Assembly: GCA_900290365.1 (NCBI GenBank)
Contig: OMOE01000141.1
Span: 19,133-81,707 of the forward strand
DNA: 62,575 nt
Direction: 5' to 3'
Source: Syntrophobacter sp. SbD1
GTDB taxonomy: Bacteria > Desulfobacterota > Syntrophobacteria > Syntrophobacterales > Syntrophobacteraceae
Part shown: positions 43,020-51,354 of the stretch, in pieces
Layout of the letters: every line of letters starts with the position of its first letter
Numbering within the stretch: position 1 is the first letter of the stretch
Notes under the pieces: model-generated
Database searches by the model: none
Told to the model about the DNA's origin: nothing
What the model saw: only the letters and a program-made list of their open reading frames with translations
Program-made: the position numbers and the translations under genes

Positions 43020-43610
43020 ATGGCGCCTCAAATTACCGATATCGAAAAAATGCGCGAGCGCTTGCTTGCACTTATACTGGAATATACTTTCCAATATTCG
43101 GAGACACCCACCTTCAAGCTGGCGCATGGAGGGACGAGCCAGTTTTATTTTAACTGCAAGCGGGTCACTCTCGACCCTGAAGGTCAATACCTCATAGGAA
43201 ATCTCGTTTACGAGGCTATCAGGGACCTCCGGGTAAATGCTGTCGGAGGACTTACCCTCGGGGCCGACCCAATGGCCAATGCAACCGCTTACAGCTCATG
43301 GCTGCGAGGTCAGCCGATCCAGTCATTCGTTGTGAGGAAGGCCCGGAAAGACCACGGAATAATCGCCTCGATAGAGGGAAAGATAAAAGCCGGGGACCGA
43401 GTGGTGATAGTTGACGACGTGGTTACGACCGGCAGTTCGACCCTGCAGGCAATTTCGGCATGCCGGGAGGCGGGGCTTGTGATTACCGGTGCGCTCGCCC
43501 TGGTCGATCGGCAGGAGATGAACGGCCGTGAAAATATCGCAAAACAGGTCCCCTGGTTCAAAGCCCTGGTAACTCGCGACGATGTCATGCGAAGGTATCG
43601 TAATACATAA
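43020..43610 (+). CDS. pyrE: Orotate phosphoribosyltransferase
   Basis: 196 aa. Transfers the phosphoribosyl group of PRPP to orotate in pyrimidine synthesis. The PRPP-binding motif is VVIVDDVVTTGSS; FVVRKARKDHG is the flexible catalytic loop; GGLTLGADPMA and FKLAHGGTSQFYF are also typical. The start at 43020 follows a TAAGGAA site that itself abuts the repeat tract, so its promoter may have been changed by the repeat. Not near other pyr genes. Confidence 0.95.
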   Translation: MAPQITDIEKMRERLLALILEYTFQYSETPTFKLAHGGTSQFYFNCKRVTLDPEGQYLIGNLVYEAIRDLRVNAVGGLTLGADPMANATAYSSWLRGQPIQSFVVRKARKDHGIIASIEGKIKAGDRVVIVDDVVTTGSSTLQAISACREAGLVITGALALVDRQEMNGRENIAKQVPWFKALVTRDDVMRRYRNT

Positions 43611-43784
43611 CCCTGGTCCCTTTCCGCACTTTTCCATCCCGCCTATGTTTTTTGCGGTGTTGCGCCTCTTTATCTGAATTCCGCAATGGTTATCTTCTAC
43701 CAAGTAAGTTCGGCAGGCCTAACTCAGATAGTCTGAGCCTGGGTCTTCCGGCGGATTTTAAAATATAGGTCCGGGAGAAATGAC

Positions 43785-44153
43785 ATGGCGAACATATTTG
43801 AAAAAGACAAATTGATAGCGACCTGTTCCCCGTTCGCCAGCAGCGATATGGGCCAAAATCCTGTTAATGAACGAGCCTCAGGGGGCTTTGATCAGTACTC
43901 GCATACTTTCGGGAAATACCTCTCGGATAAGGAGGGTGGCAAGAAATTCTCGGAAGAAGAAAAGCTGATGAGGGAACGGGCCAAGAAAGCGAACAGAATT
44001 TACAAGCAGGTCTGCGAAGACCTCCAGTTAGATGCTTGTTTCTTTAGTAATTTCGACGAATGGAGCAAATACGTCGAGGGCAAGATGAGCGATGCCGAAT
44101 TCCAGGGCCATGCAATAGTGCGAGCACAAGAAATGATTGTTAACCAGAACTGA
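43785..44153 (+). CDS. Hypothetical protein, charged
   Basis: 122 aa, no signal peptide or membrane segment, Lys/Glu-rich central helix (EEEKLMRERAKKANRIYKQV) and a C-terminal part with NFDEWSKYVEGKMSDAEF. I recognise no family. The ATG at 43785 follows a purine-rich GGGAGAAA site, and the codon pattern looks coding. It stands alone between pyrE and the cupin gene on the same strand. Confidence 0.65.
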   Translation: MANIFEKDKLIATCSPFASSDMGQNPVNERASGGFDQYSHTFGKYLSDKEGGKKFSEEEKLMRERAKKANRIYKQVCEDLQLDACFFSNFDEWSKYVEGKMSDAEFQGHAIVRAQEMIVNQN

Positions 44154-44296
44154 CGGCATCCTGCGGAAGGTAAAATAACCGGGCAACGTCCCGAACGGAT
44201 AAAAGGAAAGCAATTGTTTTCTAATACTTTCTGGCGAACGAGCGAGCCGCATTTCGAGTGAGTGGGAATGCGGCTCGTATCATTTCGGGGGATAGA

Positions 44297-44809
44297 ATGC
44301 AAGCAGGGCGAAGCGCGCAATATTGGATCGACAAACTGGATCTGGCCGAGCATCCGGAGGGTGGTTTCTTTTCACCGGTTTTCCGCGCATCCGAGCAAAT
44401 CGGCAGGGACGGGCTCCCGGACCGTTTCACCGGAAATCGCGCGATTGTGTCTTCCATTTACTACCTGTTAAAAAGGGGCGGGTTCTCCGCCTTTCACAGG
44501 CTAAAATCCGTCGAGATTTGGAATTTTTTCGAAGGCGATCCGCTCACGATACATGTACTCGATCCGCTCGGCGGTCTGATTGAAAAAAAGCTGGGGCCAA
44601 ACTTCGATAATGGAGAGTCTTTCCAGGTGGCGATAGAGGCCGGCAACTGGTTTGCGGCTGAACAGCGCGGCCCTGGAGAGTTCACCCTGGCCGGGTGCAC
44701 TGTCGCGCCCGGTTTTGAGTACGAGGACATGGAGATTGCCCAAAGGAAGGATTTACAGGCTAGCTATCCTCAATACGCGGAAATTATCGAAAGGTTTACC
44801 AGGGTATAA
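44297..44809 (+). CDS. Cupin-5 (DUF985) family protein
   Basis: 170 aa single-domain cupin: YWIDKLDLAEHPEGGFFSPVF at the start, FSAFHRLKSVEIWNFFEGDP with the metal-type His/Glu cupin motif 1, GNWFAAEQ and VAPGFEYEDMEI in motif 2. Members are widespread small barrel proteins of uncertain enzymatic role. Start at ATG 44297 (GGGGGAT just upstream); an upstream in-frame GTG at 44258 is possible. Confidence 0.85.
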   Translation: MQAGRSAQYWIDKLDLAEHPEGGFFSPVFRASEQIGRDGLPDRFTGNRAIVSSIYYLLKRGGFSAFHRLKSVEIWNFFEGDPLTIHVLDPLGGLIEKKLGPNFDNGESFQVAIEAGNWFAAEQRGPGEFTLAGCTVAPGFEYEDMEIAQRKDLQASYPQYAEIIERFTRV

Positions 44810-44890
44810 AGAAAAATTCCAATCGTGCGGTCTGCAAGAGGCCGTTTAAATCTGAGGCGCCACCCCTAGCATGTACTGTCGTAGTACCGA

Positions 44891-45508
44891 TTACCCCTTT
44901 TTCCTAAAAAGGGCCGCTATTGCCTGTGAGCCTACGTCCGGGTTTACCATTTCGAATGATTCGTAGCCGGGAAGCACCCTGCTGAAGCCGTAGACCAGGT
45001 AATAGGCCCCCGGGCGGCCGCGCTCGGCGATCTTTTCGGCAAAAACGTCGTGGAGTGTGATGTAGGTATAAAAAAGGTCCACATCCCCGAACTCAACCCC
45101 CGTCTTCGACCGGATTTGATCAAAAGTCCACTCGTCCAGTGAACTTCCCTCGGTGAGGAAGATATTTTCGGGTGGCAGGACCGCCCCTTCGCTCGTCAGA
45201 ATTGAAGTCAGTTCATTTTTCCTTGGCTCGTATTCTGAAAGGATTTCCGAATCGATTTCTATCCCGATGGAGAGCCTGACGAAATAGCTCATCAGAAGAT
45301 TTACCCTGCCATCGCCGCACCCCAGGTCGGCGAACACGGTGCCATGGGGCGTGATAATCCCTGAATTGGTCAGGTCCTCTATGCAGGCGGAGAGCTTGGA
45401 AAGGTCCGTGGTCTTGCGGTAGCCGGTGTTGCCGAAACAGCCGACCTTTCGACCGTCAAAGTAGCCTGCCGCCAGATTGATGGTTCTACGAAGATTATGT
45501 AATTTCAT
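44891..45508 (-). CDS. SAM-dependent methyltransferase-like protein
   Basis: 205 aa with a class I methyltransferase motif I, VFADLGCGDGRVNLLMSYF, followed by GIEIDSEIL (acidic end of beta 2) and VDLFYTYITLHDVF (motif around beta 4). Substrate unknown. It overlaps the stop of the Cys-rich gene by 4 bp (ATGA), so the two are translationally coupled, and both lie downstream of the sigma-54 activator gene. Confidence 0.75.
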   Translation of the reverse strand: MKLHNLRRTINLAAGYFDGRKVGCFGNTGYRKTTDLSKLSACIEDLTNSGIITPHGTVFADLGCGDGRVNLLMSYFVRLSIGIEIDSEILSEYEPRKNELTSILTSEGAVLPPENIFLTEGSSLDEWTFDQIRSKTGVEFGDVDLFYTYITLHDVFAEKIAERGRPGAYYLVYGFSRVLPGYESFEMVNPDVGSQAIAALFRKKG

Positions 45509-46005
45509 ACGGTATTTTGCCTGATAAAGTTCCTTATCCTGTTGTGCAGCAGAAAAAGGAGTTCCATTTCCAATCCGTTCACCTCCTGAAGCTGTAACAA
45601 TTTTTCAGGCGGGATGGTTTTTTGCAGCCTAATGCACAGATAATTGACGCAGAGAATATCCCGGGCCGCGAGAACACATCCGCGCTCTCCCAGAAAACGG
45701 CAACTCTTCGTCGAATTTTCCGATTCGGCCAGCCTGGCCCCAAGCATAAGATTTATCAGTAGAAGTTCCGGAGTATAGCGGTCCTCGATCCCGGCCCCGC
45801 AACAGCTTCCACCCTCCTCCAGATCGCAAAGACTACATGCCCGGGCGACCCCCGAGCTGAGGCAGAAATTGCCCGAAGCTTCAACTCTTGCCGAGAGCTC
45901 TCGAAGTTGCACGGATATGCCTGAATCCATCCTTAACGCATCATTCCACCTGTCAAACAGGCCTTTGGCAATGCGGATTTTTTCATCAATCGAGTTTGGT
46001 TTCAT
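45505..46005 (-). CDS. Cysteine-rich protein of unknown function
   Basis: 166 aa, cytoplasmic, with ~12 Cys in clusters: CSLCDLEEGGSCCGAG, CRFLGERGCVL and ILCVNYLC. The pattern suggests an iron- or zinc-binding protein somewhat like YkgJ-type (CxxxCxxxxC) proteins, but I cannot place it in a family. It sits 11 nt after the sigma-54 activator gene and is coupled to the methyltransferase gene, so the three probably act together. Confidence 0.72.
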   Translation of the reverse strand: MKPNSIDEKIRIAKGLFDRWNDALRMDSGISVQLRELSARVEASGNFCLSSGVARACSLCDLEEGGSCCGAGIEDRYTPELLLINLMLGARLAESENSTKSCRFLGERGCVLAARDILCVNYLCIRLQKTIPPEKLLQLQEVNGLEMELLFLLHNRIRNFIRQNTV

Positions 46006-46016
46006 TTTTGTTTGGT

Positions 46017-47561
46017 CTATTTTCGGATGTTGAGTTTCTTCATTCTCGAATCAAAAGTTGAACGATTCACCCCGGCCTCTTTTGCAGCGCGTGTTACGTG
46101 CCATTTGTTTTTTTCGAGAAGATGAAGAACATACTCGCGCTCCAACTCATCCCAAGAGTACCCGTCGAAAATACTTCTTTGGCCGGCTCTGCTTTGATCG
46201 GCTTCTTCCATATTTCGGTTCGGCGGATTTTTTGACGGGCAGTGCGCATTCGAGGCTATAGAAAAAAAGTGATTTGACAGGTCTTCGGGCGTTATAAGGT
46301 CGCCCGGGGTTATAACGATGATATGCTTTACGAAGTTTTCAAGTTCCCGGACATTGCCGGGCCATTCGTATTCCAGGAGAAAATTCAGCGCTTCTTTTGA
46401 AAACGTCTTGCGGGGGGTCTCGAGCCGTAATGCCTCCCTGCTCAGAAAGTGATCGAGCAGCAGGGGCATGTCTTCCGCCCTTTCACGCAGAGCGGGAATA
46501 TGCAGCGGCAAAACGTTCAATCGATAGAACAGGTCCTCCCGGAAGTTTTCTCTGGCGATTTCACTTTGCAGGTCCCGGTTGGTAGCGGAGATAATACGCA
46601 CATTCACTTTTCTGGGATGCACGTTTCCTATGGGCTTAATTTCGCCGTCCTGGATCACGCGCAAAATCCTGGCCTGGAGCTGAAGGGGCATGTCACCGAT
46701 CTCATCGAGGAAAACGCTCCCGTCGTTTGCAGCTTCGAAGAGCCCCGGCTTGGTCTTGAAAGCACCGGTAAAGGCCCCTTTTTCATGGCCGAAAAGCTCA
46801 CTTTCGAGCAAAGTGTCCGGAATGCAACTGCAGTTCTGGGCCAGAAAAGGACCTGCACCCCTTGCGCTCAACCGGTGGATTTCTCTGGCCAGAAGCTCCT
46901 TGCCCGAGCCGCTCTCGCCCGTAATCAACACTGGGAAATCCGTTCTTGCATACTCCGCAGCCCTTTTCCTCGTCCCCAGCAGGGCGGCGCTCTTCCCAAT
47001 GATCATATCCTGTTCGCGGATCGCTTTAAGGGTCTGTTTGAGCTTCAGATTCTCTTTAGCCTGCTCCGAGAAAACCAGTGAATTGCTAAGGGCTATCGAC
47101 CCGATGTCTATCAGTTGCTGGACGAGTTCGAGATAGTTTTTCTTAAGGTTGAGGCGGTTTCCTCCGGCGCTTGTGTCGATTAACTGGACTGCGCCGTAGA
47201 CTTCCCCCGTTCTGAGAACCAGTGGGAAACAGAGAATAAGTCTGCTCTTCAGATCTATTTTCTCTTCGGCCTTTCTGAAATGACGCGCGTCTTTGCCGGC
47301 TTCGGCGATCGTCATTTTGCCGTTTTCTATAACCCAGCCTACGATGGAGGACTGGCCAAAATCGATGGTCATCGACCTGATGTGCTCACTCTGCGCTCCC
47401 GCAGCTTCGATGCAGGTGTAGCCCTTGTCGCTCCTTACCCATATGGAGCCGCGCTCGACGTTTTGCAGATCGAGCAGGGCCGCCAGGAATTTTCGCTGCA
47501 GCCTTTCGGGATCGAGTTCTTCGGACACAGTCCGGTAGAAATCAAAAGACTTATCGCCCAT
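46017..47561 (-). CDS. Sigma-54-dependent transcriptional activator with GAF domain
   Basis: 514 aa. GAF-type sensor domain (~15-175), AAA+ domain (~205-440) with Walker [12 protein letters not shown], the sigma-54 contact loop GAFTGA, Walker [10 protein letters not shown] and SATNRDLQ, then a Fis-type helix-turn-helix at the end ([20 protein letters not shown]). It opens sigma-54 promoters in response to a signal bound by GAF. ATG 47561 (GGAGAA upstream) is chosen over 47690. First gene of an operon with the Cys-rich and methyltransferase genes, and divergent from a small gene with a sigma-54-like promoter. Confidence 0.93.
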   Translation of the reverse strand: MGDKSFDFYRTVSEELDPERLQRKFLAALLDLQNVERGSIWVRSDKGYTCIEAAGAQSEHIRSMTIDFGQSSIVGWVIENGKMTIAEAGKDARHFRKAEEKIDLKSRLILCFPLVLRTGEVYGAVQLIDTSAGGNRLNLKKNYLELVQQLIDIGSIALSNSLVFSEQAKENLKLKQTLKAIREQDMIIGKSAALLGTRKRAAEYARTDFPVLITGESGSGKELLAREIHRLSARGAGPFLAQNCSCIPDTLLESELFGHEKGAFTGAFKTKPGLFEAANDGSVFLDEIGDMPLQLQARILRVIQDGEIKPIGNVHPRKVNVRIISATNRDLQSEIARENFREDLFYRLNVLPLHIPALRERAEDMPLLLDHFLSREALRLETPRKTFSKEALNFLLEYEWPGNVRELENFVKHIIVITPGDLITPEDLSNHFFSIASNAHCPSKNPPNRNMEEADQSRAGQRSIFDGYSWDELEREYVLHLLEKNKWHVTRAAKEAGVNRSTFDSRMKKLNIRK

Positions 47562-47655
47562 AGATTCTCCGCAAAGGCGGCTAGACAGTAGCCTTTTCTT
47601 CAAGTAATGTGACAATAATTCCGAACTATATATCAGCCACCAGCGCAAAAGAGAA

Positions 47656-47671
47656 TGGTTTAATCCTTGCT
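47656..47671 (+). promoter_or_regulatory. Sigma-54-like -24/-12 promoter
   Basis: TGGTTTAATCCTTGCT has the obligatory GG and GC ten bases apart and the TTGCT -12 element; the CACG part of the -24 box is not conserved. It points at the small gene at 47696, whose ribosome site would lie near the predicted start of transcription. Confidence 0.45.
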
Positions 47672-47695
47672 CCTCTATTTGAAGGGTCAAAATTA

Positions 47696-47974
47696 ATGAG
47701 AGAAATCAATGCCCACCGGGTGACCATCACATTGCGGGACGGAAGCGTTTTCCGAGGCTCTATAAACATTGGCTCCAGCAGGCGCCTCTCAGATTTTTTC
47801 AGAAAATCCGACAACAGCCCGTTTATTGTGATCTTCGACACAACAGTGGGTCAAAATAAGGAAAAAGGTGTCTACTTCCTCAATTGGAACCATATCCTCT
47901 GGGTTGAACCAAATGAGGTGGACGACCAGCCGTCCTTCCCCGGCAGTATTACTTTGGAAAGCGAACCGAGTTAG
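47696..47974 (+). CDS. Small beta-rich protein, DUF6812-like
   Basis: 92 aa: [43 protein letters not shown] and [15 protein letters not shown]. The RLSDF...F(I/V) pattern and size fit what I recall as DUF6812-type proteins; function unknown. The start at ATG 47696 has AAGGG ~10 nt upstream; a longer frame from 47609 overlaps the region before the activator gene. It is divergent from the sigma-54 activator, and a -24/-12-like sequence lies between them. Confidence 0.65.
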   Translation: MREINAHRVTITLRDGSVFRGSINIGSSRRLSDFFRKSDNSPFIVIFDTTVGQNKEKGVYFLNWNHILWVEPNEVDDQPSFPGSITLESEPS

Positions 47975-48028
47975 CTTTCACCGGGCGCCGCCACGCAGTT
48001 CTTTTGCAGGGGAGCGCAAGGTTGGCCG

Positions 48029-48139
48029 GTTTCGGGTTACGGGTTCCGGGTTGAAAAACAACTCGAAATCTACGATTCGGCTCTGGCCAATCTGATAGTG
48101 CCCACCCGCTAACTCACAACCCGTAACTCGTAATCCCGA
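48029..48139. repeat. Inverted pair of CGGGTTACGGGTTCC-type repeats
   Basis: Left arm 48029-48053 (CGGGTTACGGGTTCCGGGTT) and right arm 48106-48139 (AACTCACAACCCGTAACTCG and on) are of reverse-complement type and flank ~52 nt without a recognisable gene. Unit length (7-8) and layout resemble the AGTTTTGAG and AATTAGG families, with a different unit sequence. Confidence 0.75.
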
Positions 48140-48243
48140 TTTTAACGCCCCCCCCGTGTCAGTCCACCTGGTGGCGTGATGGAAGGCGCATCTCAATTCG
48201 CTTGCGGATTTTTACTTTTTTTGCTTAACGTTGAGTGAAGATT

Positions 48244-48290
48244 GCTCCGCGAAATGTGCCATAGACGGATTATGTCTCATTTCGCGGAGC
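48244..48290. terminator. 13-bp perfect inverted repeat (possible terminator)
   Basis: GCTCCGCGAAATG (48244-48256) and CATTTCGCGGAGC (48278-48290) are exact reverse complements with a 21-nt loop. It lies just after the stop of the HTH gene on the minus strand. No U-tract follows, so it may instead be a protein site or the end of an element. Confidence 0.45.
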
Positions 48291-48313
48291 CAGGAGTGCA
48301 TGGGGTGATCGAA

Positions 48314-48601
48314 TTACATTGAAAAGGTCCCTGCTTGTTCGAACCAGGGTTGCGGCCCAAGGGTCCCCATGGGTTCGATCGTTTCCGGACCGCCGTTATT
48401 ATACTCTGCAATAATCCTGTATACGCTTGACTCTGAAAGGCCGGTGTGCCGCGCGATTTCTTCCAGAGGCCTGGGATCGACCAGCAGGTTGTAAATTACG
48501 AGCCATTTCTGAAATTTGAGGAAGCCCGAGGACATCCGCATTTTCATCCTGACCTCGTCAGCCGACAAATAGCCGCCAACATCTGCTTCGCCTATTCTCA
48601 T
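48314..48601 (-). CDS. Small helix-turn-helix protein, transposase-N-terminus-like
   Basis: 95 aa. A central HTH (PLEEIARHTGLSESSVYRII) followed by AEYNNGGPETIEPMG resembles the N-terminal DNA-binding part of IS630/Tc1-like transposases or small orphan regulators. No catalytic DDE domain follows, so it is either a stand-alone regulator or a remnant. It is flanked by a perfect inverted repeat (48244-48290) on one side and ~180 empty bases on the other. Confidence 0.65.
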   Translation of the reverse strand: MRIGEADVGGYLSADEVRMKMRMSSGFLKFQKWLVIYNLLVDPRPLEEIARHTGLSESSVYRIIAEYNNGGPETIEPMGTLGPQPWFEQAGTFSM

Positions 48602-48785
48602 TTTCCCCTCCTATACACAGGATATATACTACGATAGCTCCAGGTTGCTTACGGCCCCATCTATATTGTAAAAAGAATCAAATCTAAATAGAGTGATTCA
48701 CCTAATGAGAGTATGTTTAAGCGGTATTTTTAAATGCATGCAGTAGAAAAATAGTATCCAAATAATGTAGAAAACCGGCTGATTT

Positions 48786-49196
48786 TCAATCTTTACCAGC
48801 CCGGTGCGAAGCCTCTGCAGCCCTGCCTTTGCGCTGCAAGGCCGATCTCACGAAATCGGCTATTTCATCGCTTCCGGAGTTTCCTTTGGTGAAAAAGTGA
48901 CTTGCACCGCTGTTGAAGGCGGCAACCCTGTATTCCGTAATGTCATAGCTGGTAAGAATAACCACTTCCACTCCAGGATTAGTCTTTTTGATTATCCTGG
49001 TTACTTCCAGACCGTTTTTTCCCGGCAGCCTGATGTCCATGAAAATCAGATCGGGGTCAGTATTCTCCAATTTCTGAAGCGCCTCCTCACCATCGGATGC
49101 CTCATCGATCACCATTTCGGGAAACCGAAGCGCCAGCATTTCTTTCAGCGATTTTCGAAAAGTCGAGTTATCTTCCACCAGCAGGACAGAAGACAT
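48786..49196 (-). CDS. Single-domain response regulator (receiver only)
   Basis: 136 aa CheY-type receiver: SSVLLVEDNSTFRKSL with the acidic pair, the phosphorylatable Asp in PDLIFMDIRLPGKNG, VILTSYD and FFTKGN with the conserved Lys. There is no output domain, so it may transfer phosphate or bind a partner. ATG 49196 follows AGGGGG; an in-frame extension to 49535 has no ribosome site and looks non-coding. No histidine kinase is adjacent. Confidence 0.85.
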   Translation of the reverse strand: MSSVLLVEDNSTFRKSLKEMLALRFPEMVIDEASDGEEALQKLENTDPDLIFMDIRLPGKNGLEVTRIIKKTNPGVEVVILTSYDITEYRVAAFNSGASHFFTKGNSGSDEIADFVRSALQRKGRAAEASHRAGKD

Positions 49197-49505
49197 TTTT
49201 CCCCCTGCGAGCATGCGCTCTATTGAAAATGAACTTGAACTTGTTTCAATTATCTTTTCAATGAATGACATGTGTAATATTCCAATACCTCGGCTAGAAC
49301 CGTAAATACATTGTTTCCTGTAATCACCGGGGGGAAACACAGTATTTCCTCTCTTAAGAGGGTACTGAAAAGGGATTGAAATTCCCAGTTTACAGTAAAA
49401 ACTCCGTGGGGCCGTCACTAAGCCTGCCACGGACTGCGATCCGGGGGCGAAAGTCTGGGTCCAGTGTTTTGCTTTAAAAATCAAATAGTTCAAAAAAACC
49501 CTGGC

Positions 49506-49525
49506 TTCCGGCTTTCGCCGGGATG
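49506..49525. repeat. REP-like palindromic sequence
   Basis: CTTCCGGCTTTCGCCGGGATGACG-like text with a small CCGGC/GCCGG stem resembles the common intergenic palindromic repeats of many proteobacteria (GGxTTCCGCxTTCGCGGxATGAC type). Only one copy is seen in this window. Confidence 0.5.
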
Positions 49526-49564
49526 ACGAAATCACCCGTCCCTTTAAGGTTCTTTCCCCACCAG

Positions 49565-49595
49565 CGGGCGGGCTGTTTTTTCAGCAGCCTGCCCG
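49565..49595. terminator. Strong 11-bp stem-loop
   Basis: CGGGCGGGCTG (49565-49575) pairs with CAGCCTGCCCG (49585-49595) with one G-T pair and a 9-nt loop of mostly T. No U-tract follows in either direction, so it is only a possible terminator or RNA structure; it lies upstream of both neighbouring genes. Confidence 0.4.
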
Positions 49596-49705
49596 TTAGC
49601 AAAAAGCTGTCAAATTTTCACGACATGATGTAATAAAGGTAATATAATGCGCTGATTCAGGGGACATATTTTTTGTGTGCTGCAATCTCAGGGAAGGTTT
49701 AACCT

Positions 49706-50362
49706 ATGCCAGAGAGAAAAAAGATCGTCATCGCTGAAGACCACACGATCCTCAGAGAAGGTCTAAGAATGCTTCTGTCCGCCAATCCAGACATCGAGGT
49801 GGTTGGAGAGGCACGCGACGGCCTGGAAGCCATCCGCTCGGTGGACTCCCTCAAGCCCGACCTGATACTGATGGACCTCTCCATGCCAAGGATGAACGGA
49901 GTGGGCGCCATTCAGGAAATCAAAAAGCAGAGTCCCTCCACAAAGATCCTCGTGCTCACCGTTCACAAGACCGAGGAGCATATTCTAACCGCCCTGAAGA
50001 CTGGAGCGGACGGCTACATCCTCAAGGACGCAACTCACAGCGAGCTGATGCTGGCAATCGACAATATTTTCTCGGGAAAGAGCTACCTCAGCCCCGGTAT
50101 TTCTGAAAAGGTGATCGAGGGGTATCTCGAGGGAAGAAAGAGTGTTAAATCTTCCACCTCCTGGGATACCCTCACTCAACGCGAGCGTGAAATACTCAAG
50201 ATGATCGCCGAGGGCTATAGAAACAAAGACATCGCAGATTATCTTTGCATAAGCGCCAAGACGGTCGAAAAACACCGCGCCAACCTGATGAAGAAGCTCG
50301 ACCTGCACAGCGCTTCTTCACTTACCGCATTCGCAATGGAAAAAGGACTGATAACCAAGTAA
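49706..50362 (+). CDS. NarL/FixJ-family response regulator
   Basis: 218 aa: receiver domain (KKIVIAEDHTILREGL; phospho-Asp in PDLILMDLSMPRMNG; GYILKDA with the conserved Lys) and a LuxR-type HTH (LTQREREILKMIAEGYRNKDIA, then SAKTVEKHRANLMKKL). It binds DNA when phosphorylated. The cognate kinase is not next to it; the hybrid kinase at 57.5 kb has its own receiver. 46 nt separate it from the convergent reductase gene. Confidence 0.93.
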   Translation: MPERKKIVIAEDHTILREGLRMLLSANPDIEVVGEARDGLEAIRSVDSLKPDLILMDLSMPRMNGVGAIQEIKKQSPSTKILVLTVHKTEEHILTALKTGADGYILKDATHSELMLAIDNIFSGKSYLSPGISEKVIEGYLEGRKSVKSSTSWDTLTQREREILKMIAEGYRNKDIADYLCISAKTVEKHRANLMKKLDLHSASSLTAFAMEKGLITK

Positions 50363-50408
50363 AATGGTAGTCAGTCGTAAGTGGTCAGCGCTCTTGCCTT
50401 TTTGCTTG

Positions 50409-51290
50409 TTACTTTACTTTGGTACAATCCAGCCTTTCAAGCTCGTTGCGCAAAGAGCCGGGCTTAAAACCAAGGGCAATAGCCCTGGAGCTGTCAAGCG
50501 ATACATCCTCCGGGCGGGGTGCGGGCATTTCGATGCTTTGCCGGCCGCACGGACGGAGCCTGGCATTGTGCAGTCCGATTACGTCCCGCAGCAGTTGCCC
50601 GAAGTCAAGGCGAGAGATGCGCTCCGGGCCTCCAATGTGTAAAATGCCGTTTGTTTTTGAAAGCGCAAGCAAGATCCCCTGTGCCGCGTTCACAGCGCTT
50701 ACCGGGGTCCTGTACTCGTCGCTGAAGAGGTCAAGCTGCCGGCCATCCTTCATAGAGTTTATCCAAGGCTGAATGAAGCTGGCCGCTCCCTGCCCTGCAT
50801 TTCCGAACATGAGGGCCGTGCGGCAAACCAGCGCCTGCGGGTATATATGCAGCACAGCTCTTTCTGCTTCCACTTTCTGCTCTCCATAGACGGATATGGG
50901 GCAGGGGTCGTCTTTTTCGGTGTAAGGCGGCTTTAGTCCGTCAAAGACCAGGTCCGATGAGATAAAGACGAAAGCAATGCGCATGTCCGCACAAAGTGAA
51001 GCCAGGTTAACTGTAGCTTCAACATTGATCGCGCGGGATACCACAGGGTTCAACTGACAAAAATTGGGGTTGGATTCTGCCGCTGCATGGATTATAGCGT
51101 CAGGGCGAATCTGCTGAACAATCTCTTTTATCTCGTTTAAGCGGGTCAGGTCGGCCCGCCTGAGATCTACGCCTTCAATCGGGTTCTGATTCCGGCGGGC
51201 AAGGCCATATACATTCCACCGCCGCTGAGCTGTGCGGCATAAATTCCAGCCCAGAAAGCCGCTTGCGCCGGTGACAAACAGTTTTTTCAT
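50409..51290 (-). CDS. RmlD-like NAD(P)-dependent sugar-nucleotide reductase/epimerase
   Basis: 293 aa extended SDR: MKKLFVTGASGFLGWNLC (GxxGxxG), FISSDLVFDG with SVYGEQK (Tyr-x3-Lys) and the RmlD-type arrangement AAAESNPNFCQLNP. dTDP-4-dehydrorhamnose reductase is the nearest well-known type, but no rml genes are nearby, so the sugar or metabolite is unknown. ATG 51290 starts the conserved domain; the frame to 51479 is not supported. It lies 64 nt downstream of the chemoreceptor gene, same strand. Confidence 0.85.
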   Translation of the reverse strand: MKKLFVTGASGFLGWNLCRTAQRRWNVYGLARRNQNPIEGVDLRRADLTRLNEIKEIVQQIRPDAIIHAAAESNPNFCQLNPVVSRAINVEATVNLASLCADMRIAFVFISSDLVFDGLKPPYTEKDDPCPISVYGEQKVEAERAVLHIYPQALVCRTALMFGNAGQGAASFIQPWINSMKDGRQLDLFSDEYRTPVSAVNAAQGILLALSKTNGILHIGGPERISRLDFGQLLRDVIGLHNARLRPCGRQSIEMPAPRPEDVSLDSSRAIALGFKPGSLRNELERLDCTKVK

Positions 51291-51354
51291 AGTGCCAGGT
51301 TCTCCCGGTAAACCCTCGCAGGTGCTGAAAAACGGTCTGCGTGCAGGACTCCTG

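Larger units (their letters stand above)
47975..48313. other. Intergenic region with inverted GGGTT-type repeats and a hairpin
   Basis: No gene is supported. It holds GGGTTACGGGTTCCGGGTT (48033-48051) and, inverted ~55 nt further, AACTCACAACCCGTAACTCG (48110-48129), plus the 13-bp inverted repeat at 48244-48290. Confidence 0.6.
49197..49705. other. Intergenic region with two hairpins
   Basis: 509 nt without a supported gene between the divergent response regulators. It contains a REP-like TTCCGGCTTTCGCCGGGATG (49506-49525) and the strong stem CGGGCGGGCTG...CAGCCTGCCCG (49565-49595). Confidence 0.6.
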
